A DNA stretch of 36,927 bases from Zancudomyces culisetae (Eukaryota > Kickxellomycota > Harpellomycetes > Harpellales > Legeriomycetaceae), in contig LSSK01000180.1 of NCBI GenBank assembly GCA_001969505.1, positions 1 to 36,927 of the forward strand, in the 5' to 3' direction. A model generated the notes under the pieces. That model worked only from the letters and a program-made list of their open reading frames with translations. It was not told where the DNA came from and did not search any database. The translations under genes and the position numbers were made by a program. Below are positions 1-11,841 of this stretch, piece by piece. Position 1 is the first letter of the stretch; the number at the start of each line of letters is the position of its first letter.

Positions 1-3000
1 TCTCTCGTTTTTTTTAGTGGATATGTGTATTCACACTATTTTTCGCTGCTCAACCCAAGTGTAACTTTGCCACACCCTTGGTCGTATTAAGAGTATTGCT
101 ATCTGGTTCTCGATAGTAAATGCCGGTATAACTATCTCTACTTTGATCAAGCAAATATCTCAAACACCACCATGCCCTGTTATTCTATTATCACCACATC
201 CATAGCTATCGATTTTAAACCTCTCTCACCCCCTCCCCACATGGTCGTGCAGGGAGAGTGTGGTTCCTAACGATTTTCTTTATTCCTGCTACACTTGGGT
301 AATTCTTTATGTTTATGTGCTGCTTTTTTTCAAGGTATTTATATTGTTTTTTTCTCGTCTGCTCATGGAAAATAGGGTTTATCTACCAACAAATACGTCA
401 CACTACATTCTATTTTTTGTAACAGCTTTGATAAAATAATCTATCCGCCTTACTTTGCTATAAAACCCTGAACACAACACATTAAACTTTTAAATAGCTT
501 TTTTCACTCAGCATTCACCAATTTATTACCATCAAGCAATGAGTACTTGAGGTGGATGTTAACATTGTATCGGTATGTTGGTTGAAACTAATAAAATCGC
601 CTAAAACGGAATACTCAATAACGCGTATAAAAATAGGCAGGAAACATCACTCTTTGCATTTCCTCCCGTTGGTGAGTAGGTTGTTTGACACAATATGTTA
701 CTTCAATCAACCCATGTGAATAACCGAGCAAAACTGCAGATTTAACAAAGTACAGCCATAAAAACAGCACTATTTCTATGAATTACGAAACAAACCTAAT
801 TGACATTCATACACCCAGCTCGACTTGGTATTATGAATATTCATATAGTTAGCGTGACTACTACCATATCCATAATGGTTAAACTGATTGTATTTAAAGA
901 GTTGAGGGTCAGGACCCAAAAATATGTATTCCAATACAGTCAAGCCAAAGTAAATAAACATCAAACCCTCATGTTTATTCAGCACAGCTATTCACTTTTG
1001 AAACACACAAACCATCAGTCCCATAAACTCAAATACCACTGTACTCTCACACCAGTATTTGTTAATTGATCATATCGGTATGATATCACCAGTGCTTTTC
1101 TAGTGACCGATAGTAAATAAAGTGTATTAATGCTTACAGGAAATATTATCACCACCTTCCCAAGTATATTCAAAATAAGTTAATAAAATACAAAAAAAAA
1201 CAGTTGAGGGATAAATGTTCTAATAAGTTCTAAACCGGGCTTCTGACGCCATGTGGATATTGAGCTAATCTCTTTCTAGAAGCATTTACTGCTCGCATAA
1301 TCTCGTTTATATTGGTTTCAACAACCTATATTCAGTATAAAAATAATTTTACATACAAGAAAAGCAGGAGTGATATAGCGAGAATCTGAGTGACTTACCA
1401 TTCCTCCAAGGACAATTTCCGACAGGATATAATTCACCTTTAATTATAAGTAGGAAAAAGTATTTAGTCGGTAAGTATGATTCCGGCTCAACACCAAGTG
1501 AGGAATGTGAGTCTTAACAATAATTACGATTCAAATAGACTACGTACCTCTGTAAAGTTAAAGACCTGATGCGTTCATATTATTAATTAACGAGTTTAAT
1601 ATTGAAGAGTCAAACGTTTCTTGTGAATAATGTATGGTGAAAACTAAAAAACGACTAAAGTAGTAGAGAACTTTAATTACCAGATCAAGCTCGCACACAT
1701 TTTCGAAGCACCTGTTTAACGTTTCTACAAATACCTAAACACGACGTATAATAGTTATGATTATATGGTTAAAATGTGTATTTGTATAGAAAAAAAAACC
1801 TTGTACCTGTATTAAATCCAAGATTCCCAGTTCGCTTTCCGATTTGTCAACAACAAAGACAAAGTAAAGAGTGGCATACTGCCGATATATTACTCGTGTA
1901 TCGCTTCCTCGAATACTCGTGCTTCCCTCCAAAAAGCTGCATAAGGACGATTTCTTCGAAACTAAAATGAATGTTTCTTGTAGGATTTTTTGTTGAGTAT
2001 TGGTATCCTAATACAAATAAAAAATAAAAAATTGATGCTGGTATTAAAAAATGTTGAGGTTGAGTTAAACATCCTCAAATGATGTGTAATGGCTTTTAAA
2101 AAATAGTACAAATGATTGTTTCGGTAGATTAGATGCACTAGATCTGCGTAGATTCTGTATTTTAGATTAAAAAAATTGACAAAGTTCGGGGAGTTGAAAT
2201 TTCCCAGCCGAAAAATGCTTGGATACAAACACAAAACAGGATACCTTACAATAAGGTGTAAAACAACGTATTTTTGTTTTTCTGAGAGGAGTAAATAGGT
2301 TTAATCAAGCGTTGGCAAACGAAAATAAAGCTTACCAGTTTTTCATAGAATTTCAGCAGTCTTGGCTTTCCAAAATTGTTGAATATTAGTATTGCCTTTA
2401 TCATTTCTAACACTACTCCTTGTATTCTTCCTTGTTTTAATCCTGTCTACTCACTGTTGGGCTAGTCGAGAATTAATTCAACTTTACTAAATCATTCGTA
2501 TAAAAAATTCTTTAAAATGTCGATTCAGTATTGTCAACGTGTATACAAAATATGAAGAAAGTGACAAACACCGAGATATAATAGATTGTAAACAGATCCG
2601 TGTAAGATTTAGCAAGTATAATTTTCTCTTAGTTACTTTTGCTTTTTGTCTGCTGTTCTGTGTAGACCAATTCAAGTATAAAATCAAAAGATTTATTATA
2701 ATATCTTGGTATAACAAATATGCCAATGCAGTTTGATTGAAATCAAAGACCAGGAGCCAACCCGCCAGCTGCTACTTTTAGAACATTTTCCCAATTTTTG
2801 ATCCAATCAGTGCCTTGAACCTTCATTTACCAAAAATTTAGTAGTTTTCAGGTTGGTATAGTAAAGCCATTCTGTGTGCAACTCAGCTATGAGATGTAAT
2901 TATTCATCAGCCTTATTTTGTCCGCAATTATTGTTAGAGCAAAAATGGCAGCAAAAAATGTGAAAACAATTGAACTAAAAACACTGCAGTCCAATGATCA

Positions 3001-3372
3001 GGCTCATTCCTTGTTTAAGAATTTGGTGATATCTTTAGCACGAATAGTATGAGTATTTTTCTACATTATTTTTCCAAATTACTACATTCTATAACGAAAA
3101 AAATGTGGGAATTTCATAAACAAAATAGATTTAACAAAAAAAATCTAAATGTTTGCGTGATTAGAATTCTAATAAAATTTGACATTTTTTACTGCCTTTA
3201 AAATATTAACTAATACTCTTTATGGTTAATAATAGGGATATACCCTAACTTGATGGTGAACAAATGAAATCGAGGTTCACTTTGCTGTATTTCTTTATAA
3301 TTTAAATATATATATAGATTCGAGATACTAGTACCGACACCAAAAATACTGTAGGGGTTAATCGATTAAACA
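1..3372. other. Long stretch without a recognisable gene, upstream of the 3373 gene
   Basis: Both strands carry only short, AT-rich open frames (the longest about 100 codons) with no recognisable domain or sensible codon pattern. No tRNA A/B-box pair, transposon end or long repeat was seen. An AT-rich run (TATATATATA-like, about 3306-3316) lies roughly 60 bp before the start of the first gene and could act as a TATA element. An exact GTGGGAA heptamer, the consensus site of CSL factors, lies at 3105-3111. The stretch is probably the shared upstream region of the 3373 gene and a neighbour outside the window, or it may hold non-coding transcripts. Confidence 0.5.
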
Positions 3373-4969
3373 ATGGGGTCATGGATATTCGAAAGAATCG
3401 GAAAAGTGATAGAACGGGCCAAAGATTCGGCAAACACCGCCTCAAAGAGTTTTATAAGCAACAAAAGGAATATCAGTGTGGTTGATAATCGAAGCGCAAA
3501 CACCGGGAACTCCGGGAAAAAGCCCAAGATAGATAACCTTGGTAGAGTTGAGATCAATGTGGCCCAGTTGGGCGTTGACTCCTGGAATAAAAGGGGTAAA
3601 ACAGCGAATGAAGATTTTAGTGAAAATTCGACTGCTTTAGTCGAAAAAAAACTAGACATAAACCTCAAAATTCTAAGAACAGGGGAATCAAGCGTAAATG
3701 AAAATAGTCAGAGTGAATCTATATTAAACATACCGCGAATGGAAAGACAGGATACTTTGGTCGAGGAAGACACAAAAAAAGCCGAAGACGACCTGTTCCG
3801 CGAGTTTACTGTTGGAAAAGATAGAAAAAAGACGTCCCAAAAGCGAATCATGACGATGCGCTCAAATAGAACATCTATTAAACACCACGAGAATCTAAGT
3901 TCGGATGGAACGCTGCCAGCGAATGAGCCAATGGAAAAAAGATCAGTTGTAGAGGATCCGTTTTCAGTCAAAGGCTATAACCCAGATATTGATAACAGCT
4001 CAAGCGAATCCGGTGTCTCGACATCGACCACGTATATATTTAACACAGGAAAAAGGTTAAAAAAACGGCGGCGGAGTGGTACTACGGACGGTACTGATGG
4101 TAAGTTTGTGTTTGTGTTTGTGGTTGTGGTTGAGAAAAATCTTGAAATTTGCTATTTCCGAAGAAATAGGGGGTGAGAAAACGTCACCATATGTGGACAG
4201 AGAGCAGTTCCAAAAGGTAGAGCAGGAGATCACAACGCTCAAAAAAATGGTGAGTGTAATTACTAGCCAACTTTATTTATTTACTTTAACAACACTAAAA
4301 CTCTTTTTTTGTATATATAAAACGCTCTGTAAATAGGTATATGATCTGTATAAAAGGAATTCGGAGCTTGTGTCTGAACTTTCTCCATCATTTAATAAGC
4401 GTATACGCACCAGATTTCCGGATCGTCTTTGTGATTCTGGAGACAGTATGTTAATGTCTAATGAGTATATGCCACTGTCCACAAGCAAAGATACCGAATG
4501 TATAGTGGCTGATTCATCTAGTGATATTTTTTCTTCGGAAAAACTACAACTACAATCCCCATCGCCATTACCACTGAAACTGCCATCGCTGCCACTACAC
4601 TCATTGCAAAACACACCCTCGTCGCAAGGTGATGCTACACTGGTTGGGTCTTCTCCTGGCACCAACTCAACAGCAACCCCAAGCTCTACTTTCGATAGCC
4701 CCTCGGCTGAATTTTCCGAAACCACTCTACAGTCTTTGGTCAAACCCACCAAAAACGAAATATTATTGTCACCAGATGCGCTGGTAAGGTCACGATCAAG
4801 CCTTAAGAGGCCGTTATCGCGGTTAGGAGTGACAGAGAAACCAAAACCCGCGCCCACTAGCTATGATGCGTCGCGCTATTTAACAAGAAGAAATCCGATT
4901 ATGGAGGAGTTGTTAGCCGAAATGAAAACACATAAACTCAAGCCTACAAAACCTCTCGGTGACCTCTAG
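3373..4969 (+). CDS. Unrecognised coiled-coil protein with N-terminal amphipathic helix, 3 exons
   Basis: Proposed exons are 3373-4099, 4170-4249 and 4337-4969, giving 479 residues. Intron 1 has a GTAAGT donor and an AAATAG acceptor (phase 1). Intron 2 has GTGAGT and AAATAG (phase 0). The reading frame is kept only when both are removed, otherwise stops occur at 4174 and after 4336. Residues 3-25 (starting WIFERIGKVIERAK) form a good amphipathic helix. Residues about 250-285, spanning the exon 2/3 junction, form a short coiled coil with leucine and valine heptads. The rest is Ser/Lys/Glu-rich and probably disordered, and the chain ends in a compact conserved-looking tail (RNPIMEELLAEMKTHKLKPT). 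That tail and the N-terminal helix recall membrane- or spindle-pole-associated adaptors such as Nbp1 or nucleoporins, and the tail is loosely WH2-like, but I cannot assign a family. The intron 1 acceptor is the least certain point; an AG at 4162-4163 would also keep the frame. Confidence 0.7.
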
Positions 4970-6175
4970 GTAAAAAAGCACATTCTTCGTGATTTTTTTT
5001 TGTAATAGTAGACAGTAGATACAGGGTGTAGTATTTTGTGCTTAAATAGTTGTAAAAATGCTTTTGCATGGTAAAGATCTAATAAATTGCGAGTCAAGCA
5101 ATGTATACTAGAGTAATAGAATTTTTACGGTAACCCTATCTTGTGAGAGAGATGCAAAAGGTCAAAGCATATCTACCGCGTATATCAGCCAAAGCTCTAT
5201 TAATGTTGACTGTTGAACACATGCTTTGCATAATAAAGCGATAGTTTAATGGCAACAAAAAAATAAAAGATAAATAATAGTTGTACAGAGATATTTGATG
5301 CTTAGATATTAGTTTGAGTTTTGAGTTTACTTGTCTGTGTATTTTTTATTTATTTTCAATTAAACGCGAAAAAATAGTGTAACATCTGAATTAATAAGTT
5401 GAAAATTTAAAATATTTAAATTAAAAGGAAAAAAGGAATAGAGCTATTCGGCGGGCACAAAACGGCTATATCTAACTAGGTGCAGAGTTTATAAGATGGT
5501 AAATGTTAAATAAAAACAACAAATGGGAAAATCGAAAGACAAAAAAATTGGGTTCATTAAAATAGAGTGGTGGTGCTACTTCAATATTGCTTAATTGTTG
5601 CGGGATATTTTTTTTGCTGTTAGTCATCCAGTTTTCTGCTTTCTAATTTCTGCTTTATTGGCACTTACTGACTTGATTGTTGTTGTTGTTGTTCGTAATT
5701 CATTTTCGTTATTGCCAAGGTTATTTATGAGAAAAATACAGAATAATAAACAAAAACAAAAAAATCAGAGATAAATTGTGCTGGATTTTCAAAATTTGGT
5801 TTACGAATTTGGCGTATTTAGTGCGAAAATTCAAACCAGGTGGGTGGTGGTGTAAAGAAAGAAAAAAAATTGTGATGTGAAAACAGCAATTGTGTAAATG
5901 CTTATTTAATTTGCTCAATAGATATATTCAGTAAAAGCTATCTTAATTTAACTCTGCTGGAGAAAAACGAGATTTCTAAGGTTAAAGGCAAACACAACAC
6001 TTTGAGGCTAGGTGCGATACTTAAAACCACAAAAAGGTGAATTGGATTTATGTAGGGCAAGCAGGACCTACTCCCTCTTTTTTTCAATTTGAATCGATAA
6101 CGCACAAAAGCACTATTTCTATGGAAATTGTATTTATAAAGGCGAGAATTAAATCGAACAGGGAAACGGTTAAAC
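4970..6175. other. Intergenic region, upstream of the 6176 gene
   Basis: This 1.2 kb AT-rich spacer separates two genes on the same strand. It has only short open frames, long A and T runs and a small (GTT)n run near 5680-5692. It should hold the 3' end signals of the 3373 gene and the promoter and 5' leader of the 6176 gene. No RNA gene or repeat family was recognised. Confidence 0.5.
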
Positions 6176-9100
6176 ATGAATAGCGATTTAAATCAGGAAA
6201 CCGGACTCAAAACCGGCATGACAACAGGTGATAGCACAAATCGAGAGAGAGGAGGTGGCGCGAAATTTAATTTTGATGAAAGCATGGAAAGAGAATTATA
6301 TAGAGATTTTGAACAGGCATCAGGCGATCAAAACTACTCGGGATATGGGAGCAACGATGAATATTTAAATGAGAATAGTGGTACTAGAGAAGAAGCTGGT
6401 GGTAGCGGTACACCTTTAAATGCAGATAATCCAGGAATGGCTGTTGAAAGCCGCAAAGACGAAGGGCGGAGGAATGGGAATTTGAACAATGCGGGAAATG
6501 TGACTATGCGCCCAAATTCGGCTGCGGATTCATTTGTTTATAAAGGACAGCTGGACGCTGAGAAGGTGTTTCATAGATACAAGAGTGAAACCGATATTAC
6601 TGATCTAGAAAATAAGGATAATATAGACATAGTACTGATGCAATCCAGGGGGGAAAAATACTCAACAAATATTTCAGATGGGCAGGAAAGGCAAAAAATG
6701 TATAGAGAGGTGAACAATCAGGGTCAATTAGATGTCGACGCAATTGATAAGGAATATGAACAGCACGAAGGTGTAGTGGCTGAAAATACCAATCGGAGCG
6801 TTTTCGAAAGGAAAGGGATGGATAAATTGAAGGAAAACGGCATTGGTAGAGCTCAAGTTATATTAGAACAATCGTATGAGCGAGAGTTTGATTCAAATAG
6901 ACCATATTTCACCCAAAAAATCGGCGAGGATGCTAGAAGCAAAGGAAATCGAGGCTATGGTATCAATGCGAGTCAAATTTTAGGCGCAAGGGAGAATTTT
7001 GTTGGTGGTGGATATGAATCCAGGTACCAGCGAGTACATGCGAATAAATACCAGGTGCCGAATAGTATAATAAATGCATATGAAGACACTGAAAATTTAT
7101 CGCGTCAGTCTAACTATGACGATGAACTTGAAATGGTAGGAATGTTGGACAAATACAGACTAGCGAACGTGGAAGCACCGAACTCACTGATAGAATCTTT
7201 ATTTGATTCTGACGAGGAACAAACAAAAGATGAGGATCAGATGGAAAATCTGAATACGGAGGATATGCAAGATATCGATGCGGATGTTAAACAAGATATC
7301 GCAAGAGAAATTGAAGAGCTGGATATGCAAAACGAGGAACTTGGGGCAGGGCACGAGGCAACTGAGGATTTTTACGCTCACCATGAGAGAGGCAAACGAA
7401 GGGGTGTGTTTACGGTCATGAGTAGGGAGAGTGAAAGTGTTCTGAATGAAGGAGATGTGGGTGATGATGAATACGAAGGTAGAGTAAACGTGAATCATGT
7501 GGGCGTTGGTGGTGACGAAAGCGTGGAAGAAAAACAAACTGACATGTTTTCTGTCAAAGAGGAGGATAGAAATGTGATAAGTCTGGAAGATTTTGACGAG
7601 CTTGAAATATCGCAGGATGAGTATGAGCAGAAAAAAGGAAATTCGGTTCGTCGGACATTGAAGGTGGACACGAGATTTGATAGACAAGCTCGTAAAGGCC
7701 GAGTTGAACAGACACTCGAGGAATTGAACAGCGAGCGGGGGAGTAATATTGACAATGTCAACTTTGACGACAGCATGGAAGAGTCGATGTCAGGATTGGT
7801 GATAGAGGGGAAGATTACGCCGAAAATGTCGCCAGAAAGATCCAACTTGTTTGATACGCCAGGAGAATATCCAAGCGTTGATAGAAAAAACCTAGGAAAT
7901 TATCCAAACTATATCAACAGTGCCAGAGGAAGAGGGAGAATCGGAGTTGGAGTAATTGGTAGCAATCAAAACAAAAAGAACATTGGTATGCAAACAGACT
8001 ACTATTCTAGTGATGACGAAATTAGTGGACCTGCTGTTAGAACGCCGATGCTCTCTAGCGCACAAAACAGCTTGAAAAAAACACAGAGAGTATATGATAG
8101 TGGATCTAAAAGACAGACAAATAGTGATGGCAGGACCAGGTTACCAAGAATGGAAAACTACATGGAAACCCCGTCCTTAAACCCCAATGTGAACAAAGGA
8201 GCAAGAAGGCCTGGTAATCTACAAAGTTATGCTCTTATGAAACAGCAGCTTTCAGCAGGTAGTGTCAGGAGTGGAAGAGGCCAAATGGACAGAAAGATTA
8301 CTCCAACTGTAGGAAAAAGTTTTGATTCGATGGGTGTGCAGCCGCAAACGCCAGAAAAAAGTGGTAGCAAGAGTAACTCTACCGCAAGAACTAATGTTGG
8401 GGTTGACAGCGGTGGTAGAGCTGGGATAAGTAAATATTTTGAAACGCCAAAGGACTACTTGTTATCTGAACGCAAATCTGGGGAAAGATATACTAAAAAC
8501 AGCGGAGGAAATTATCCAGATTACTACGGAGCCAAGATATCTGCACTGCAAGATAATCGACATTTACCAAACGAGGCAAAGATGAAGGAAGAAATAAAAA
8601 AGTCGGTGTATAGAGTGATAAAAAATATAGAGTTGGCACCACTACAAAAGGAAATCGAGTCAATAAAGAAAAAGTTGGAAATGTCGGATATCAGAAATAG
8701 CGCTGACAATGTGGCGCAGGTTGAAAATGTCTTGGAAATGTACAAGTCTGAGCTGCTAAAAATTCTTGAGCATAAAGATATCCACATGAAAACAGGCAGC
8801 GGTGTTAGCGAAAGGGACAGCGGGAGTAGGTGCAGAAACAGGAGCAGAGATAGGAGCAACAGTAGAAGTAAAAGCAGGAGTGAGGGTAGAGATCGATTCG
8901 GGACTGAAAGCAGAAACAAAAGCAATGATATGGAGGGTGCCTTTGCTCGCTATACATCTTTTAGAAAAGGATATCCTACCAAACCAAGCTCTGCCGCCTA
9001 CAGCTTGGCCAAATATGATGCCAGTTACAACGATGAAGATCAAATTGATGCTAAAGACGACAAAAGAATAGGCAGGCTGCAGGGAAGGTTTAACACTTGG

Positions 9101-9541
9101 TTTGTCGAAAACGATCCATTTTTGAAAAAGATGGATACTGAGAGCTACTACCAAAACCAAAGTCAACATCGAAGTCAACATCGAAACCAAAACTACAGTC
9201 ATAAGCTGAGAAATAGTAGGAATGATATCTCCGATGAAACTAGCCCATCATCTTCCTATGAGTTCCTACCAATAAATAAGGACTCTAGCAAACATAGTGG
9301 CTCTGTCACTTCTACCAAATCATCTGCAGACAAAAAACAAATGGTAATAGATTTGCTATCACTAGAACTAAGCGATTTAAAGGCTAAATATAAGGCTAAA
9401 TTTGACAAACTAAGCCAACTCAATCCAGCAATCTACTCAGAACTTCAAGAATATCGAACACTGACTGACGAACTTCGATCGCTGAATGGCTTGATGGACA
9501 TCAAAACTGAAGAAATTGCTGCTCTGTCTCAACTCAGGTAG
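6176..9541 (+). CDS. Large disordered protein with C-terminal coiled coil, Ppc89/Cep57-like spindle-pole candidate
   Basis: This is a single uninterrupted frame of 1121 residues with an ATG start at 6176. Residues 1-540 are acidic, Asn/Gly/Glu-rich and probably disordered. Residues about 545-760 carry a cluster of Ser/Thr-Pro sites (ITPKMSPERSNLFDTPGEYP, RTPMLSS, METPSLNP, ITPTVGK, QTPEKSG, FETPKDY), typical of Cdk-regulated scaffolds. Residues about 800-870 form a helix-rich segment, and about 875-905 are RS-rich. Residues about 1050-1121 form a final coiled coil whose pattern (LxxELxxLKxKY, a leucine-asparagine-proline-alanine step, then IKTEEIAALSQL) resembles the C-terminal microtubule-binding segment of Cep57 and fungal Ppc89 spindle-pole proteins. 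That match is from memory of the family pattern and is the only clue to function. If correct, the protein is a scaffold of the spindle pole body. It could also be an unrelated coiled-coil protein. Its stop lies 56 bp from the convergent SDS22 stop. Confidence 0.85.
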   Translation: MNSDLNQETGLKTGMTTGDSTNRERGGGAKFNFDESMERELYRDFEQASGDQNYSGYGSNDEYLNENSGTREEAGGSGTPLNADNPGMAVESRKDEGRRNGNLNNAGNVTMRPNSAADSFVYKGQLDAEKVFHRYKSETDITDLENKDNIDIVLMQSRGEKYSTNISDGQERQKMYREVNNQGQLDVDAIDKEYEQHEGVVAENTNRSVFERKGMDKLKENGIGRAQVILEQSYEREFDSNRPYFTQKIGEDARSKGNRGYGINASQILGARENFVGGGYESRYQRVHANKYQVPNSIINAYEDTENLSRQSNYDDELEMVGMLDKYRLANVEAPNSLIESLFDSDEEQTKDEDQMENLNTEDMQDIDADVKQDIAREIEELDMQNEELGAGHEATEDFYAHHERGKRRGVFTVMSRESESVLNEGDVGDDEYEGRVNVNHVGVGGDESVEEKQTDMFSVKEEDRNVISLEDFDELEISQDEYEQKKGNSVRRTLKVDTRFDRQARKGRVEQTLEELNSERGSNIDNVNFDDSMEESMSGLVIEGKITPKMSPERSNLFDTPGEYPSVDRKNLGNYPNYINSARGRGRIGVGVIGSNQNKKNIGMQTDYYSSDDEISGPAVRTPMLSSAQNSLKKTQRVYDSGSKRQTNSDGRTRLPRMENYMETPSLNPNVNKGARRPGNLQSYALMKQQLSAGSVRSGRGQMDRKITPTVGKSFDSMGVQPQTPEKSGSKSNSTARTNVGVDSGGRAGISKYFETPKDYLLSERKSGERYTKNSGGNYPDYYGAKISALQDNRHLPNEAKMKEEIKKSVYRVIKNIELAPLQKEIESIKKKLEMSDIRNSADNVAQVENVLEMYKSELLKILEHKDIHMKTGSGVSERDSGSRCRNRSRDRSNSRSKSRSEGRDRFGTESRNKSNDMEGAFARYTSFRKGYPTKPSSAAYSLAKYDASYNDEDQIDAKDDKRIGRLQGRFNTWFVENDPFLKKMDTESYYQNQSQHRSQHRNQNYSHKLRNSRNDISDETSPSSSYEFLPINKDSSKHSGSVTSTKSSADKKQMVIDLLSLELSDLKAKYKAKFDKLSQLNPAIYSELQEYRTLTDELRSLNGLMDIKTEEIAALSQLR

Positions 9542-9597
9542 AACCAGCCAAGCGTGAAACTATGTCGCGCTTTTCACTTAAGTGGGTTTTGATTGCA

Positions 9598-11299
9598 TTA
9601 ATGATGACATAACGTTGCATCTATTTGCTTGAGTTGCGGAAGTGCCAGCTTGATTTTGTTCCTGTAAAGAGTCATGTTGTTTGTTTGTACTGGGTTGTAC
9701 TCAAAGTAAACCGTCTCCAGATTTGTGAGATTCTTTAACTGATTTTCGATTTCGATAAAGCTACTGAATCCGTTTGAGCTTGCCTATTTATCGTTTGGTT
9801 TACACGGTTATTTAACAGTCATTCGAGTCTTTGTACATTTGTTAAAATAGTATTATGTAAATATACTTTTTTCCTATCTCTCTCTTGTTTTAAACAAAGA
9901 AATAATAATAACAAAGAAAATTCACTTACCCATAATTCCTCCAACTCTGACAAGTGGTCCAGGTTTTCCAATTTCTTTATCCGGTTTTTGGCAATATCTA
10001 GCACTCTCAGCTTCAAGTTACCTTGCAGTCCCTCTAGCTTCTCGATGCCATTTTCACTAATATATAGCTCCTCAAGACTAACCAATTTCTCGAGATTCTC
10101 GATTTTTGTCAGTCTATTTCCCTGAATACCCAAAATTCGCAGTTTAGTCAGACCCTCAAGACCTTGTAGTTTTCTGATCTTGTTTTTGCCCAAGTACAAC
10201 TCTTCCAGGTTCACCAACATCGAGATATTCTCGATTTCAGCTATTCGGTTTGACCCTAGCTCCAGTACCTTCAAGTTCGTAAGATTTTCCAAGTTCTTTA
10301 TACTCCTGATCTTGTTGCTGATTAAATACAAGTTTTCAAGGTTTCTCAGTGCATCTAAGTTCTGTATCCTTCTCGCTATATTATACGATAAATCCAAATA
10401 CCTATATTTTATTGAATATCAATCAAATTAGTACTTTTTTCATCCTGTCATTCAGTATTATTGTTTATCAAGACTGTTACATATAAATCAAAAAAGTAAT
10501 ACATCAAATCAGTGGATTTGCTTACTTCAGGTTGACTAAACTCGACAGTCCATCTATCTTTGTTAGCCTATTATCATACATATCGAGCTCCTCTACCCAT
10601 GGTATCTCATCCAACCCCTCTATCTTATGTATATAATTCTGCCTAAAACAAGCCTCCTATTTTTTTTTAGTATTATTTATTTTCTTACAGTTAGCAAACA
10701 ATTCTTTTTATTCAATAGCTAATCCAATAACCCCTCTTGAGGTTGGATGTGTTTTGTTAAAAAACTCATAATATAAAAATTATGCTTACTTTTAGATTTT
10801 TAAATCTTCCTAGCTCCAAGCCTCCCATACTCTTTAGTCTCAACTGAATCAGATTTAAATACTATTTCCCATTTTATTTTTATTTTTTGGTTATCATACT
10901 CTGTCACTTGTTAACATCCTTATTACCAATATAAGCAATTTACTTATATATTTTTAGTTAGATACTTACATCAGCTTCGAAATCGTATGAATTTAATGAA
11001 TCTATTCAAACAATATTCAGCCCGTTAGACAATACTAAAAAATAATAGTGTTCAATGCTTGGAGATGGCTAATTCAACGGGGAAAAAAATACTTAAAGCA
11101 ATGGTGTGTACATACCTTTATCAAACGGCCCATTTGGACCATCTTCACCCTCCTCTTCGTCTTCCCCCTCCTCCTCCGCATCTGTTTCTTCGTTGGAAAA
11201 TCCAATCTTTTTTACCGCTTCTTCATCACTTGGATGATGATGCTGAACCTCCTCGCTTATTTCCACATTTACACTTTTATTTTTAATTTCTTCCTCCAT
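9598..11299 (-). CDS. SDS22: Sds22, leucine-rich-repeat regulator of protein phosphatase 1 (6 exons)
   Basis: On the minus strand the exons are 11299-11116, 11001-10970, 10861-10790, 10638-10526, 10401-9930 and 9783-9598, giving 352 residues, close to the usual size of the family. Exon phases join without a stop. Donors are GTATGT, GTAAGT, GTAAGC, GTAAGC and GTAAGT, and all acceptors end in AG. The protein has an acidic N-terminus and then SDS22-type 22-residue leucine-rich repeats (NLENLYLISNKI, NLKVLELGSNRI, NLEELYLGKNKI and so on). It ends with the LRR cap (TNLETVYFEYNP, then YRNKIKLALPQLKQIDATL), which is diagnostic. Sds22 binds PP1 (Glc7/Dis2) in the nucleus and cytoplasm and is needed for PP1 maturation and the metaphase-anaphase transition. 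Exon 2 is only 32 bp, and five introns is high for a budding yeast. The 9718-9720 codon CTG falls on the conserved Leu of NLETVYF, so CTG is read as Leu. Family assignment is firm. The splice sites of the small exons are inferred. Confidence 0.93.
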
Positions 11300-11841
11300 G
11301 TTGGTTGGTATACGCTTTTGTTTTATATTCGAGTCCTTTAAAAGAAAATTCGGTTACAGTTTACGTTGGGGTATTCGAAATAGTTATTTTTTTTTCCTTA
11401 GTTAAAACATTCATTTAAATACAAAAGGTTAATTTTTGAATATCAATCAAAATCTAGGCTGTAAATGAATTTTGCGAGTTTTATTTTTTTTGAGATTAGT
11501 TCCAATCAAATCAAATCCTTTCCGTAGAAAACATACAATGTCCAGTTATTCTCCATTATACCATCAATTACTGGCTATTGGCTATTAGTATCATATTTTC
11601 CACTCGCTTTTGTTAGGATTTTTATTTCTGTTAACTGCACACAAACCCCTTCCAATTTCAGGATAATCCGCTAAATTCAATAAAAAAAGGGATATACTCC
11701 AAGTGTATAAAGAAATTGAACCTAATTGATCCGAAGGTTAACAATATTTTGCTTCCCACTTAACCACACGCCCTACTGGTATATATATAAAAAAACATTT
11801 TTTTCCTAATATACAACCTAATTTTCATTTTCATTTTGCAA
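11300..11841. promoter_or_regulatory. Divergent promoter region of SDS22 and the YbaK-like gene
   Basis: This 542-bp AT-rich spacer lies between two divergent start codons, so both promoters must be in it. A TATATATATA-like run sits at about 11780-11789, 50-60 bp before the plus-strand start. A TTCCCAC heptamer (reverse complement of the CSL consensus GTGGGAA) lies at 11753-11759. Neither site is proven to function. Confidence 0.5.

Noticed and set aside
1962-2736. Short open frames of 65-90 codons on both strands in the left region
   Set aside because: AT-rich chance frames overlapping each other on opposite strands, with no domain, codon bias or splice pattern.
7199-7687. 162-codon minus-strand frame inside the 6176 gene
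   Set aside because: Shadow of the strongly purine-rich coding strand, with no recognisable domain.
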